From Adineta steineri (Eukaryota; Rotifera; Eurotatoria; Adinetida; Adinetidae): a stretch of DNA of 64,000 bases. The position numbers were made by a program, and so were the translations under genes. The stretch covers positions 1 through 64,000 of the forward strand of contig CAJNOI010000353.1 of NCBI GenBank assembly GCA_905250115.1. The letters run 5' to 3'. The stretch's first letter is position 1. Each line of letters begins with the position of its first letter. The notes beneath the pieces are model-generated. The model had not been told where the DNA came from. It saw only the letters and a program-made list of their open reading frames with translations, and made no database searches. Shown piece by piece: positions 11,370-21,864 of the stretch.

Positions 11370-13342
11370 TTATTTGCGAGCTTTTCTTGATGATTTCTCT
11401 TTGCTATCCGATTTTGGTGGTCTGTCTGCTTTTGGTGGTTTATCCGCTTTCCTATTGAAAAGAAGACAAAAAAAAATATTATAATCTATTGATATAGAAT
11501 CAATATTCATACTTTGAAGTAGCTGATGCAGGAATAAAATCAGTATAGAGTTTATCTGGAATGGCTTTAACAGTTTTTTCGAATGTTTCACTATAATAAA
11601 TAAAAATATTGAATTAATATACATTTATATTAAATAAGAAATAGAAATTTTTACGGTGGTAAAAGCATTGGTGGTGGTAGCTGTTGAACAACAAGAGCTG
11701 GACGTTTTTTAGATTGATTTGTTGGTTGTTGAGGTTTATCCCGCGATGTTCTTTTTGATCTTGATAGGCTTCTTGCAGCGTTAGATTTTCGTTCATCATA
11801 TGCCTTTCCATCGACACTTTTATTTAAAGCATCCATATCTTCATAGTCAATAACTTCATTATATGGATTACCTGAAGTATAAAAATATATTATTTAAATA
11901 AATAAATAACTAAAATTAAAAATGTTGCTTACTTGGATCAGCACTAGCATGAACAGTAAATCGTTTTGGTTGTGCTTTAGGAAATGGAATGTCATCTTTA
12001 GGTTGTTTAACAACTTTAATTGCTTCATCCAATGTTAAATAAGTAGTTTCAGCCGGTTGATCATCTTCAGTTTTCATCTTTATGCTTATTTCAAAAACTG
12101 TTTCAATACAATCAAGCTATGATTTATAGAATAAAAGCAAAAAGTTCAAATCAAAATTAAATAAATTTTCTATACCTCTTCATCCGTAGCTATCTGAATT
12201 TTACTCTTGAAAATTTCTGCTGCATCATCAAAAACAGCATTCATTTTACTTCTTATATCTTCATATCGTTGATATTCTTTTTCATCAAATTTTTCATCTT
12301 TTTTACCAGTTGGTTTAGTAGGTGTGTCTTCATCACGTGGTAATCCATATGTTAAACATCTACAATAATCAATAGAAATATATATTTTTCAAATTTTTGG
12401 CTTTAATTTATACTTAGCACAATGTAATGTAAATTGTGTTAATGGTGAAAGATCAATTAATTGTGATTGACCTTGACCAAAACTGAATGCTAGAACAGAT
12501 TTTGCAACACAAAATTTTTCTAATCTAAGTTGGGATTTAAATTCAGGTAAATCAACTGGTAAATGTGTTGTTATTTCTACATCAAGTGGAAATTCATAAC
12601 GCATCATAATTTCTGGAAATGTAAATGTTCCACTATGACTTTTATATTCTGAATGTAATTCATTATCTTCAATTAATGTTGCAAAACGTAAAGGTACACC
12701 AGGTGGTAAAATAAATTCATGACCACTCAATGGATCTTGAAGTATAAATGCGTCTTTTGGTTCACTAGCAAGTAAATCACCTTTATCATTTTTCATACGT
12801 GATTGATATTGTTCACGACGTATAACATTAAGACGCGCATTTTTTCGTAATACAATTTTATCCCATTCATGTGTTGATGATGCCTCTTTTTTTCGTATAT
12901 GTGCTGGTGTATCAGAAAGAACTTTTATTGCACGTGGTAAATCAAATCGATATAATTCAAATGTACCTTGAAATATCCACCAACGTTTTTTAAGTGTAGG
13001 ATTTTTTGATAGAATACGACATTCCCCTTGAAACCAATCTGGTATAAGATATTTTTGCTTTGAACTTTTACTTTTATTTGATGATGATAATGGTGAAGCA
13101 ATAATTAAATAACGATCAAATAATGCTTGTAAATACAGCCATTGATTTTTAATCAAATTTGTATTCCATGTTTGTTCAACACGTATTATTTGTGGTAATT
13201 GATAATAATCAACAAAATTATGAAAATAATATTCACCATTTTCCCATTCAATTTTACTTAAATCTTTCACTAATTTATCTAATTTTTCTTTATCATTCGA
13301 TGATAATGTGATTGGATTAGTAATAGTCGTAGATGAAGCCAT
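11370..13342 (-). CDS. CABIT-domain protein (GAREM/THEMIS-like)
   Basis: A seven-exon gene whose first exon (13342 down to about 12412) encodes most of a single CABIT-like domain. The domain begins with HNFVDYYQLPQIIRVEQ, then NQWLYLQALFDRYLIIASPL, and near the end has EFPLDVEITTHLPVDLPEF and CVAKSVLAFSFGQGQSQ. The order matches the GAREM/THEMIS CABIT pattern (YxLPQIxRV... ndWl...LPV.V.v). In animals such proteins are adaptors of receptor-tyrosine-kinase or antigen-receptor signalling. The remaining exons give a low-complexity tail: an acidic/Lys part (GKKDEKFDEKEYQRYEDIR), a proline stretch QQLPPPMLLPP that could bind SH3 domains, and a Lys/Pro-rich end KPPKADRPPKSDSKEKSS. I see no SAM domain. 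An unpaired acceptor AG (13347-13348) lies 4 nt before the ATG. The assignment rests on motif recognition only. Confidence 0.6.
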
Positions 13343-14218
13343 TTTTCTAAAATCAATGATTTAATAATTGTATCGAAATAAATGAAAAGAATATCGTATT
13401 TATTTGTCTAATAAGAAAAAGACTACGAAAGGTAGACTAAGCAATCATGCATGCATGCATACTTTTGATTAACAATGCAAGGTGAGCGACTATGATTTAA
13501 TCGTCTATACCTTAACTTGTGCCTTTTCCTTTTTTTTTCTTTACATTGAATCGTTTCGGTTGATAATACACAATAAACATTGAAGTGAAGGAGCAGTAAA
13601 GCATGCAAATTATCCAGGTATTAATTTGTGCCGATATGGATCAATAAATACATGCTTCTGTTATGAGAAAATAATAGAAGGAAGATGATTGTAGTAGATT
13701 CAGTCATTAGACTTCATAATAAAAAAACAAGATGTTTTTCTGCTGTTTATTTTTGTGATTATAATACTTTTGATATCCTTCATTGTTATATTAAATCCTA
13801 TGCATGAATAAAATTTATTTCGTTTGACATTTATCATGTCAACTGATCAATTGTGAGCATTATGAACGATCAGATCGACTATAAAAATTTCTATCAAGAA
13901 TATGAAATGTAGGCACATTGAAATTTAAGTTAATTTTGCTTTTATTGATAGTTTGTTAATATACTTAAATAGAATTTATTGAGTTACTACTAGAAATATT
14001 GGCTGTGATATTATCAAATCACTTATTATTAAAAGAATTTCCAAAATATTATCATTGAAAAGTTTATTGTTATTATTTAACTTATAGATAATATAATGCT
14101 ATTTTCTTATATTTATCATTAATTTAGATTCTACTAAATATTCGATTCTGAGTTTTGAAGAATATCAATTTTTAGTTAGAATTAAGAATAGAACGATATA
14201 TGAGTCTTTGAAAGGATA

Positions 14219-14328
14219 AGCAGGACTATAGATAAGTCAAAAGAAACATTCAAATCTATGACTATCAACATCTGATGCTATTCGAAAGTGTCTTATGCGA
14301 GCTTAACAGGTTTGTTTATAGTCCTGCT
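14219..14328. repeat. Spaced 12-bp inverted repeat
   Basis: AGCAGGACTATA at 14219-14230 recurs as its reverse complement at 14317-14328, separated by 86 nt. A few flanking bases also match in inverted orientation. It could be the remnant of a small non-autonomous element or chance; no target-site duplication is evident. Confidence 0.35.
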
Positions 14329-15428
14329 CACTAAGAATGAAACAGTATTGTAACGATGTTTGTCCTGTTCGTATGATTCATTCTAATTTGAAGTATTGCG
14401 CATTATTATATTTCTCCGTATCAAAAATTACACTGATATCAAGCAAAGCACACACCTATATACCCGCCTATCCAAGAGAACGAAAGAGTATAAAAGAAAT
14501 AGACAATACTGACGAAACAAAATGAGGGCAAAAAAATCGCATGATGTATAAAACATGGAAAAGGTAGTAAGGGCAATACCCTAAATGAAAAGGATTCAAA
14601 AGAAGAGCGCAAACATTGCTATAAATATCAATATAATATTATATATTGGTCTTGTTGTGCATTAAGTTATTGGTGAGTATTGATACTGTTACAACCCTAA
14701 CAATATCTTTCGATTAATAATCAATCAAATCGAAAGAAGATGTCTGAAGAAGTCTCCTTGTTAGTTTACATCGAATTTAAAGTTTTTCTAACTGACTGTG
14801 GATATAATTTTAATTCATTTTGTCATATTCAACAACTTAATCTTACAGAATTCACAATAAAACTATTAAATATATCAGAATTATAGAGCTCTCTATATTA
14901 TATATAAAGAAATAATTAATATTATATTTTTAAAAAATACTTAAAAATAGTTGAATCCATATGTTAGTTATGTTCATGAATATATACACGACACATATAC
15001 GCATGGAGTTTATTGCGAATTAAATATTTTTCGTTGTTGTATTCGTTAGACTATTTCGAAATTCAATCAATTTGATACGGTGGCTACGAAACCTGGTGCT
15101 GAATACCTACTAAAACTAACTGGTCATCAAAAAAGTTTGATTTAATTTTAACAACTTCGAGATGATACAATCTTTTTGATTGATCTCGTGTAATATGCTT
15201 ATACAGATTTAAATTCAACAATTAGTCTTCGAGATTTTGATATGGTTTCTGTGATGTAGTGCTATTGTCATTGAAACTTTTGTATACATTCATTTTATTT
15301 TTCCTTTTCTTCTCTATATTATATTACCTTTCGTTCTATGAAATATTCTAATACGTCACTATATATATATACATACACACATATCCGAGCGTTCCTAGTG
15401 TGTTTATTTATCTGTCCATCTTCACTAC

Positions 15429-15437
15429 CTTTCTCTT
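15429..15437. repeat. Left 9-bp target-site duplication of the MULE
   Basis: CTTTCTCTT directly precedes the terminal GGG of the element; an identical copy follows the terminal CCC. Confidence 0.9.
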
Positions 15438-15628
15438 GGGAAACGGACAGTTGCTCGCAGGACAGTTGCTCGCAGGACAGTTGCTCGCAGGACAGTTGCG
15501 CGCGGACATTTGCTCGCCGGACAGTTGCTCGCTAGGACAATTGCTCGCTAGGACATTTGCTCGTATGGACAGTTACTCGTATGGACACTTGCTCGTCGGA
15601 CAGTTGCTCGCCAGGACATTTGATCGCA
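15438..15628 (+). repeat. Left terminal inverted repeat: tandem array of ~15-bp units
   Basis: After GGGAAAC come about 12 units beginning GGACA(g/t/a/c)TTGCTCG, at 14-16-bp spacing from 15445 to about 15628. Unit variants (GCGC, GTAT, ACTCG, GATCG) occur in a fixed order. That order is mirrored in the right arm, so the whole array forms the inverted repeat. The outermost identical units appear three times here. Confidence 0.9.
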
Positions 15629-15805
15629 CATGTGATAATCGTTCAATTGTAATTGATAGAATTCAGAACAAAATAAGACAATTAATTTAGCTTTATGTAT
15701 AGACGATTGATGATCATTATTTTTATAAGATGATTAGTGATACCCAATCATTTTAATCGTATAAAAGTGATATCAGTTACAGAAAAGCACATAAAAAAAA
15801 TAATC

Positions 15806-17287
15806 ATGTCTGTTACTCTTTCAAAAACGTCGAAAAACGCTCCTCTACTCATTCATGATGGATATTCTTATGTTATTGATAAACGCAACGCGAAGAAGAT
15901 ATTATGGAAATGTGAGTATTCCAGAAAATTTAAGTGTCGTGGAAGATTACATACTGATTTAAACAGTATTTTTGATAAAACCGTTGGTAAGCATGAAAAT
16001 CATGTTGGAAATCAACGTTCTGGATTGATTCGAGTATATTATGAACGATTAAGAGAAGAATCTTTAAAAAATCAAACCAATCCACATAATATTTTAACAC
16101 AAGCAAATATCGGCGTTCGAGATGAAGTACGTGTCCAACTAACACATAATGATAATCTGAAAAGAAACGTCCGTCGATGGCGAGAAGAAACCAGTACAGC
16201 AGCGATACCATTAGATATTAATTTTCCAGTGATTCCGGATAAATATTATCGAACAACACGTGATACCTTATTTCTTCGTAATGATACTGGTCCAAATTCT
16301 GATCGAATGTTAATATTTTTTACCGATGAACAACGAGACATTATGGAAAATGCCACGGTAAGCTTTTGCGATATACTAATAAATTATTCAATTTTTTTTG
16401 TTGACAGGATTTCTTCATAGATGGAACTTTTAAAGTTGTTCCGGAGATTTTTTTTCAACTCTTCGTAATTCATGCTCTTTATCGTGATCATATATTTCCA
16501 GTATTATTTGTTCTTTTACCTGGTAAAAGTGGTAAAATTTACACAAAAATGATAAATGACATAATGAAATTAGTTCCAGCATGGTCTCCTCAGCGATTGA
16601 TGATGGACTTCGAAAAAGCAGCAATGAATATGATTACTGGTCGTTTTCCTATAGTCGAACTTAGCGGATGTTTTTTTCATCTAAGTCAGAGTGTTCAACG
16701 TTTTTTACAAGTAAGTCTATTCTACATAGCTTAACATTTTTTTACACTTTTGTTTTTAGAATAATGGTTTAAAAAAAAACTACGAAACAGATCTTACATT
16801 TGCAGATAATATTCACCAGATATTAGCTTTATCATTTCTTGAACCTAATGAAGTTATTAATGGTTTTAATCATTTATGTACGTATCTTGATGACGAGTAT
16901 CAAATAGTTCTTGATTATATAGAAGATAATTATATTGGGCGACTTCGTGGACGTTCAAGACGTGTAGCAACATTTCCTGTTCATTTTTGGAATATGACGG
17001 AACGTGTAAAGAATAATATGCATCGTACCAATAATAATATAGAAGCATGGCATAGAAAACTAAACTGTGCATTTCAATGTACTCATCCAAACTTGTGGAC
17101 ATTTATGGATAAATTAATTAAAGAAGAGAATAATATACATTCGGATATTATTAATGCTATGGCTGGTCGCCAACCACGAAAGCGACAAAATGAATCATTG
17201 AACACACGATTATACAATTTAGTTCAAAATCCACATCCAAATGTTCAGGATCAACTGAAACACATTGGACGTTTATTATCTATGTAG
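15806..17287 (+). CDS. MULE transposase with N-terminal FLYWCH zinc finger
   Basis: Three exons (15806-16357, 16408-16710, 16760-17287), all joined in phase 0 with GTAAG donors and CAG/TAG acceptors, encode 460 residues. The N terminus is a FLYWCH-type finger: aromatic SYV, W34-x-C36, C44, then H63 and H66. The transposase core carries the DDE triad in its usual contexts: D189 (FFIDGTFKV), D251 (LMMDFEKAA) and E380 (NNNIEAWHRK). The conserved C272-x2-H275 (SGCFFHLSQ) lies between the second D and the E. The ATG at 15806 is chosen because upstream in-frame sequence has no earlier ATG. No frameshift or internal stop is seen. The protein would cut and rejoin element ends in the nucleus. FLYWCH-MULE elements are widespread in invertebrate genomes. 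Confidence 0.92.
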
Positions 17288-17385
17288 ATTTTTTTTTGTT
17301 TTCTTGTTTTCTTGTTCACTTAATATTTCTTGTCACTTAATAATATCTTTGTCTTATTTATGTATTTAACTCGAAACACTTTTTG

Positions 17386-17560
17386 GCGATCAAATGTCCT
17401 AGCGAGCAACTGTCCGACGAGCAAGTGTCCATACGAGTAACTGTCCATACGAGCAAATGTCCTAGCGAGCAATTGTCCTAGCGAGCAACTGTCCGGCGAG
17501 TAAATGTCCGCGCGCAACTGTCCGGCGAGCAACTGTCCGGTGAGCAAGTGTCCTAAACCC
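17386..17560 (-). repeat. Right terminal inverted repeat: tandem array of ~15-bp units
   Basis: It is the inverted counterpart of the left arm: about 11 units of the complement (CGAGCAAnTGTCC), in the mirror order, followed by TAAACCC. Its outermost unit reads GGACACTTGCTCACC on the complementary strand and differs from the left outermost unit. Confidence 0.9.
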
Positions 17561-17569
17561 CTTTCTCTT
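17561..17569. repeat. Right 9-bp target-site duplication of the MULE
   Basis: CTTTCTCTT directly follows the terminal CCC of the element and is identical to the left copy. Confidence 0.9.
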
Positions 17570-18649
17570 GATGTTCTCTCTTCTTTTGCGTAGTTGAAAT
17601 AAACTATTATTTCATCTTGCATTTTTCTTCTTGATCATACATCAAGACTTGACAATTTCTTATATTGCATGACAGAAACTTCGAATAACCCCGACACAAA
17701 GACCTGCTCAACTTAACTGGTGTTATAATCATTTAAGTTGGTCAGTACAAGATTGATCAAATATTATATTAGTTTATATATATAACATAGGAGGAGGCCT
17801 ATAATTTTGACATCCTCTGTATAAATATTACTTTCATCGAAATTCGGATGTACTGAGTAAACAAAAATCGATTTTCTTCATAAAAATTTGTTAAAGTACG
17901 AACATACTTTATCATAAATGTATTATTAATGATAAATGAGATAGATAGGAAATTACGCAGGTAAATTAAATAATACAAAAAGTGTCAATCTATAATATAT
18001 TTTACTATTTTATGAAAATAAATAGTGGTAGAAATGCATAGAATATATATTACAAACGTAGAGAATAATGAATTCAATTAAAAAAAGTTCTGTTTCAACA
18101 TTTTTTTAAAATAGAATCAGAATTGATGAATATTTTTCAAGTAGTCGGCAGGATCTTATAAGAGGTTTATAATCAATGTTCGTAAATTAGGTGCAATATC
18201 TTTAATTAAAATCTCTTAATGACTGAATGCGCACAGGTAAATAGTATTAATGTACATCATCATCATCATATAAAAAACAAGATATACTTTTTTGATTATA
18301 TTTTACATGGTATAATTAGCGATGGTTGGCAAATGACGATCATTAAAAAGATGTAACTCCTTGAGTTTAGTTAGTGCAAAAGAAAATTGAAATTTTCTTA
18401 TATAAAAATTATTTTTCGTCCACGAAAACGTTTCAAAATGTATTAATCTTTTGTACGAAGAAAAATTCGTCTATTTTACAGTTGTTTTTTATCATACTCT
18501 CCTAGACATGCATTAGTTAGATTTATTTTAAATGTTTTGAGAACATTACCAATATCTTTTCAGTTCATTTTTTTATTAGTAATGATGAATTTAGAATCAT
18601 CGAACAAATTTGATTCAATTATTATTTTCAGATTTCTATTTCCTAATAA
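17570..18649. other. Intergenic region between the MULE and the glutamate receptor
   Basis: About 1.1 kb of AT-rich DNA with a small CAT/ATC run near 18257 and no supportable gene. A T-rich 3' splice-like site (AG at 18630-18631) lies 18 nt before the receptor start codon. Confidence 0.5.
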
Positions 18650-21325
18650 ATGGCATCTTTGCCGATTTTTCGATATTTATGGCTGTATTATATACTTGGA
18701 CAATTTAATGTTTTGTATGTAAGAACAAATTGGCCTTCTTTGAATACATCAAATATACAATTATTGAGTCTTTTTTATAATACACCAAATGGATCTGATT
18801 CTTTATCAGAGTACACTCATGCTCTTGCAATGTTTAAATCAGCAACAATACTTGCTCAACAATACAATATAACAATTGAAGGAGAATTTATTGGATGGCA
18901 ATCTATAACAACTGATGGTGATATTATGCATGATCTTCGAAGTACTTGTCAGATGACATCGAAGTCAAACATCGTTGGTATTGTGGGACCATATCTTTCA
19001 AGAGAATCTCTAGTTATCGCTCCTTTTGGTGCATCAATAGGCATTCCTGTTATATCACATTCTTCAACTGATCCTGAATTATCTGATCGAAGTGCTTATC
19101 CTACTTATTATCGTACCATTCCTGCAGATGATACAGCTGCATTAGCTATTGGTCAGTTATTTGTTCGATTTAATTGGACATCATGTATAGTTATCTATCA
19201 AAATGATGCATTTGGAGAAGGCTTTGAACAAGCAATATCTGATGTATTTGATAATTATAATTTAACGATTACAGAAACGATCATGTTTAATATTGCAACA
19301 CTTAGTATTCGAGGTGATTTAAAATCTCTTTTAATTAACAATCCATCACGAATAGTTCTCTTATGGGCTCAACCAGATTATACAACTTTAATTTTACAAA
19401 GTGCACTTAATTTAGGTGTACTTGGTCCAAGTTTTACATGGATATTAAGTGGAGATATTGAATTAAATTCATTTGACCCAGAATGGTATCCAAACTTAAT
19501 TGGAATGTTCACCATGGAAGCTGTTGTTGGCAATGTTATAAATGCATCAATAAATACAACATTATTAAATGATGCATATAAGATTTGGCAAACGTATGAA
19601 CCTGAATCATTTCCTGGAAGTACAAATGTTGATTATACTGCATTGTTTGCATTTGATGCAACTTGGACTTTAATTCAAGCATTAGTACAACTTTGTTCAA
19701 ATGTATCCACTAATAGTTCATCCTCATGCATATCATTTACAAATGATACATTTTGTTTTGATAAAACTTTTCTCAATACTGATAATTTATTGAATATAAT
19801 TAATTCAAATACATTCCTTGGTGTAACAGGCCCTATCCAATTTAGTACTAATACAACAAATCGAGTTAATGGCACATATTTTATTTTAAAAAATGTTCAG
19901 AGTGCTTCAAATAATCTTCAATATGTACCAGTAATGTCATGGTCAAATTCACAGATTTGGACATTATATACATCAACAAGTGTAATTTTGTGGCCTGGAA
20001 ATACTTTGACACTTCCTGGTGACAGTGCATCTGCTTCAGGTGTCACATTTCGCATTGCTATTTATGAAGTCACACCATTTACAATAGTCACACAAACTAA
20101 TGATTCATCTGGAAATACAACAACAACATACACTGGATATATGCCTGATCTTATTACCCTGTTACAAGCTAATATGAGTTTTATTCCACAAATTATATTA
20201 GTTCCATCAAATAATACCTACGATGATTTAATTTATGCAATAGCAAATGGAATGTACGATATGGTAGTAGCTGATGTAACAGTTACCTCCGCACGAGAAG
20301 AATTAGTTGATTTTTCAGCTTCAATATTTGATGATTCATTACGTATTATTATACGAGAAGCACCTAGTGTTAATATAGATTGGTTGGCATTTTTAAAACC
20401 ATTTTCACGTACTCTTTGGTTAACTATTTTAGGTACTGTTATATATGCAAGTATTTTAATCTTTTTAATAGAACGCCCATATAATGAAGCATTACAAGAT
20501 CGATCAGTTATATCTGCGAGTGCAATGTCTACATGGTATTCGATGGCCACCATAATGGCATGTGCACCGGATTTTAATGTTACAACAGCTGCTGGTCGAT
20601 TATTAACTATTGGCTTATATATTTTAAGTTTAATATTACTGGCAGCTTATACAGCTAACTTAGCATCGGATTTAACAATACAAAAATCACAAACTGTCGT
20701 TAGTGGAATCGATGATATTAAAAATGGTAAGATACCATTTAGTCGTATTGGTATCCTTGTCGGTTCAGCTATGGAAGATTATTATTTACAAGAAGTATCC
20801 AGTGGTAGTCGAAATTTTTATTCGTTAACATCTATCACAGAAGCGTATGATAAATTATTAAGTGGAGTCATTGATGCATCAATTATGGATGTTGGTCCTG
20901 TAGAATATGCAACTACTCATGTCTATTGTAATTTAACTTTAGTTGGAGCTGACTTTGATGCAAGTGCATTTGGTATTGTTTATCAAAAAGGCTGGATTTA
21001 TGCAAAAGAATTAGATGTAAATCTCTTATCATTAAGAGAACAAGGTGTTTTGGATACTTTAAGAACAAAATGGTTTGAAGGTGGTGATTGTTCTCAGACA
21101 GACGATAGCGGTGCTGCGATGACAGTTGAATCATTGGCTGGTTTATTTTTAATTTTTGGTGTTATTAGTATTCTGTCCTTATTATTATTCGTTTGGTTAA
21201 AACGATCAGTTATAAAAGATTATTTTAAGTCACGTAAGCGCCGAAGAACTTTAGTAATTACTCAGAATACAATGAAAGAAGAACATCCTCAAGAAACTGT
21301 TGCTGAACAGTTCGTACACCTGTAA
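18650..21325 (+). CDS. Ionotropic glutamate receptor, intronless, atypical rotifer type
   Basis: A single uninterrupted 891-codon frame encodes a complete iGluR subunit, a ligand-gated cation channel at the plasma membrane. Residues 1-25 are a signal peptide, and ~30-440 a periplasmic-binding-like amino-terminal domain (GIVGPYLSRESLVIAPFGA, IPVISHSSTDPELSDRSAYP) of the ANF/mGluR/GABA-B style. The ligand-binding half S1 is ~465-585 and includes TVTSAREELVDFS, where R549 matches the alpha-carboxylate-binding arginine. M1 is ~588-607 and the pore loop ~628-642 (WYSMATIMACAPDFN). M3 has AYTANLAS at 666-673, the equivalent of SYTANLAA. S2 is ~680-815, with D747 in the acidic ligand-contact position, and M4 is ~825-849; a basic RKRRR tail follows. 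There are many N-glycosylation sequons. The lack of introns is striking beside its neighbours. The pore has no GYG. Bdelloid iGluRs of this general type are known to bind unusual amino acids. Confidence 0.92.
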   Translation: MASLPIFRYLWLYYILGQFNVLYVRTNWPSLNTSNIQLLSLFYNTPNGSDSLSEYTHALAMFKSATILAQQYNITIEGEFIGWQSITTDGDIMHDLRSTCQMTSKSNIVGIVGPYLSRESLVIAPFGASIGIPVISHSSTDPELSDRSAYPTYYRTIPADDTAALAIGQLFVRFNWTSCIVIYQNDAFGEGFEQAISDVFDNYNLTITETIMFNIATLSIRGDLKSLLINNPSRIVLLWAQPDYTTLILQSALNLGVLGPSFTWILSGDIELNSFDPEWYPNLIGMFTMEAVVGNVINASINTTLLNDAYKIWQTYEPESFPGSTNVDYTALFAFDATWTLIQALVQLCSNVSTNSSSSCISFTNDTFCFDKTFLNTDNLLNIINSNTFLGVTGPIQFSTNTTNRVNGTYFILKNVQSASNNLQYVPVMSWSNSQIWTLYTSTSVILWPGNTLTLPGDSASASGVTFRIAIYEVTPFTIVTQTNDSSGNTTTTYTGYMPDLITLLQANMSFIPQIILVPSNNTYDDLIYAIANGMYDMVVADVTVTSAREELVDFSASIFDDSLRIIIREAPSVNIDWLAFLKPFSRTLWLTILGTVIYASILIFLIERPYNEALQDRSVISASAMSTWYSMATIMACAPDFNVTTAAGRLLTIGLYILSLILLAAYTANLASDLTIQKSQTVVSGIDDIKNGKIPFSRIGILVGSAMEDYYLQEVSSGSRNFYSLTSITEAYDKLLSGVIDASIMDVGPVEYATTHVYCNLTLVGADFDASAFGIVYQKGWIYAKELDVNLLSLREQGVLDTLRTKWFEGGDCSQTDDSGAAMTVESLAGLFLIFGVISILSLLLFVWLKRSVIKDYFKSRKRRRTLVITQNTMKEEHPQETVAEQFVHL

Positions 21326-21710
21326 TCGCTTTTCTTTGATAAAATAGATATACAAACAAGAAACTATATTTTATTTTAAAAATAACTTTCAACTTATTCT
21401 CATATATTTCATTATCTATAAACTGATACGAATATTCAACGATAACATTTATTCAATCATTAAAAACTTTAAACTATATAGAGTTCTTCAAAATAATTTA
21501 TATTACTCTAACAAAAATACTAACAACTTATTTTCCTAAGTTTTTATTCATTTTTAACAGTTCTTTTATAATAAACATATATAATCTTGCTGTATTGATG
21601 AGGCTAAACAAACTAAAAATGAATATTATATTCATTAAACTGTCGAGATACTTTACTATAAACAGAAAAAAGCGTTTTTTTTTACAGTTTCTATTATCTT
21701 CATATTCTTT

Positions 21711-21737
21711 CGAAGTAAATGTACTTTTAAATAGAAA
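21711..21737 (+). repeat. 27-bp sequence at the left edge of the N gap
   Basis: This 27-mer, from CGAAGTAAATG to AAATAGAAA, abuts the gap and is identical to 21838-21864 on the other side. Confidence 0.95.
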
Positions 21738-21837
21738 NNNNNNNNNNNNNNNNNNNNNNNNNNNNNNNNNNNNNNNNNNNNNNNNNNNNNNNNNNNNNNN
21801 NNNNNNNNNNNNNNNNNNNNNNNNNNNNNNNNNNNNN
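21738..21837. other. Assembly gap, exactly 100 N
   Basis: One hundred N, the usual placeholder for a gap of unknown size. The two flanks begin and end with the same 27 bases, suggesting that the contig ends actually overlap. Confidence 0.98.
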
Positions 21838-21864
21838 CGAAGTAAATGTACTTTTAAATAGAAA
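21838..21864 (+). repeat. 27-bp sequence at the right edge of the N gap
   Basis: Identical to 21711-21737 across the gap. Confidence 0.95.

Larger units (their letters stand above)
13343..15437. other. Intergenic region upstream of the MULE
   Basis: About 2.1 kb without a credible gene. It holds a short ATGC tandem (about 13448-13463), a 12-bp spaced inverted repeat (14219-14328) and AT-rich sequence. The frames at 13423-13608 and 14337-14525 lack any recognisable protein character. The last 9 bases (15429-15437) are the left target-site duplication of the transposon. Confidence 0.5.
15438..17560 (+). mobile_element. Complete Mutator-like (MULE) DNA transposon, 2,123 bp
   Basis: The element starts GGG at 15438 and ends CCC at 17560. 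It is flanked by a perfect 9-bp direct repeat CTTTCTCTT (15429-15437 and 17561-17569), the duplication length typical of the Mutator superfamily. Both ends are long inverted repeats made of tandem ~15-bp units, GGACAnTTGCTCGyn: about 12 on the left and 11 on the right, in the same order when read from the outside in. Between them is a single gene on the + strand for a FLYWCH/MULE transposase with all expected catalytic residues. The perfect flanking duplication and open frame imply a young insertion that may still be active. It lies in the gap between the CABIT gene and the glutamate receptor, disrupting no recognisable gene. Confidence 0.93.

Noticed and set aside
15445-15628. Regularly spaced repeats resembling a CRISPR array
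   Set aside because: Units are adjoining variants of one ~15-bp sequence with no unique spacers, mirrored at the other end of a transposon, in a eukaryotic genome.
17320-17622. 100-codon minus-strand frame at the right end of the MULE, similar to a + strand frame at the left end (15400-15690)
   Set aside because: Both are translations of the terminal tandem units; the similarity is explained by the inverted repeat, not by coding.
21595-21861. Open frame spanning the N gap
   Set aside because: It exists only because N codons are not stops; the flanks carry the same 27-mer, so the frame is an artefact.
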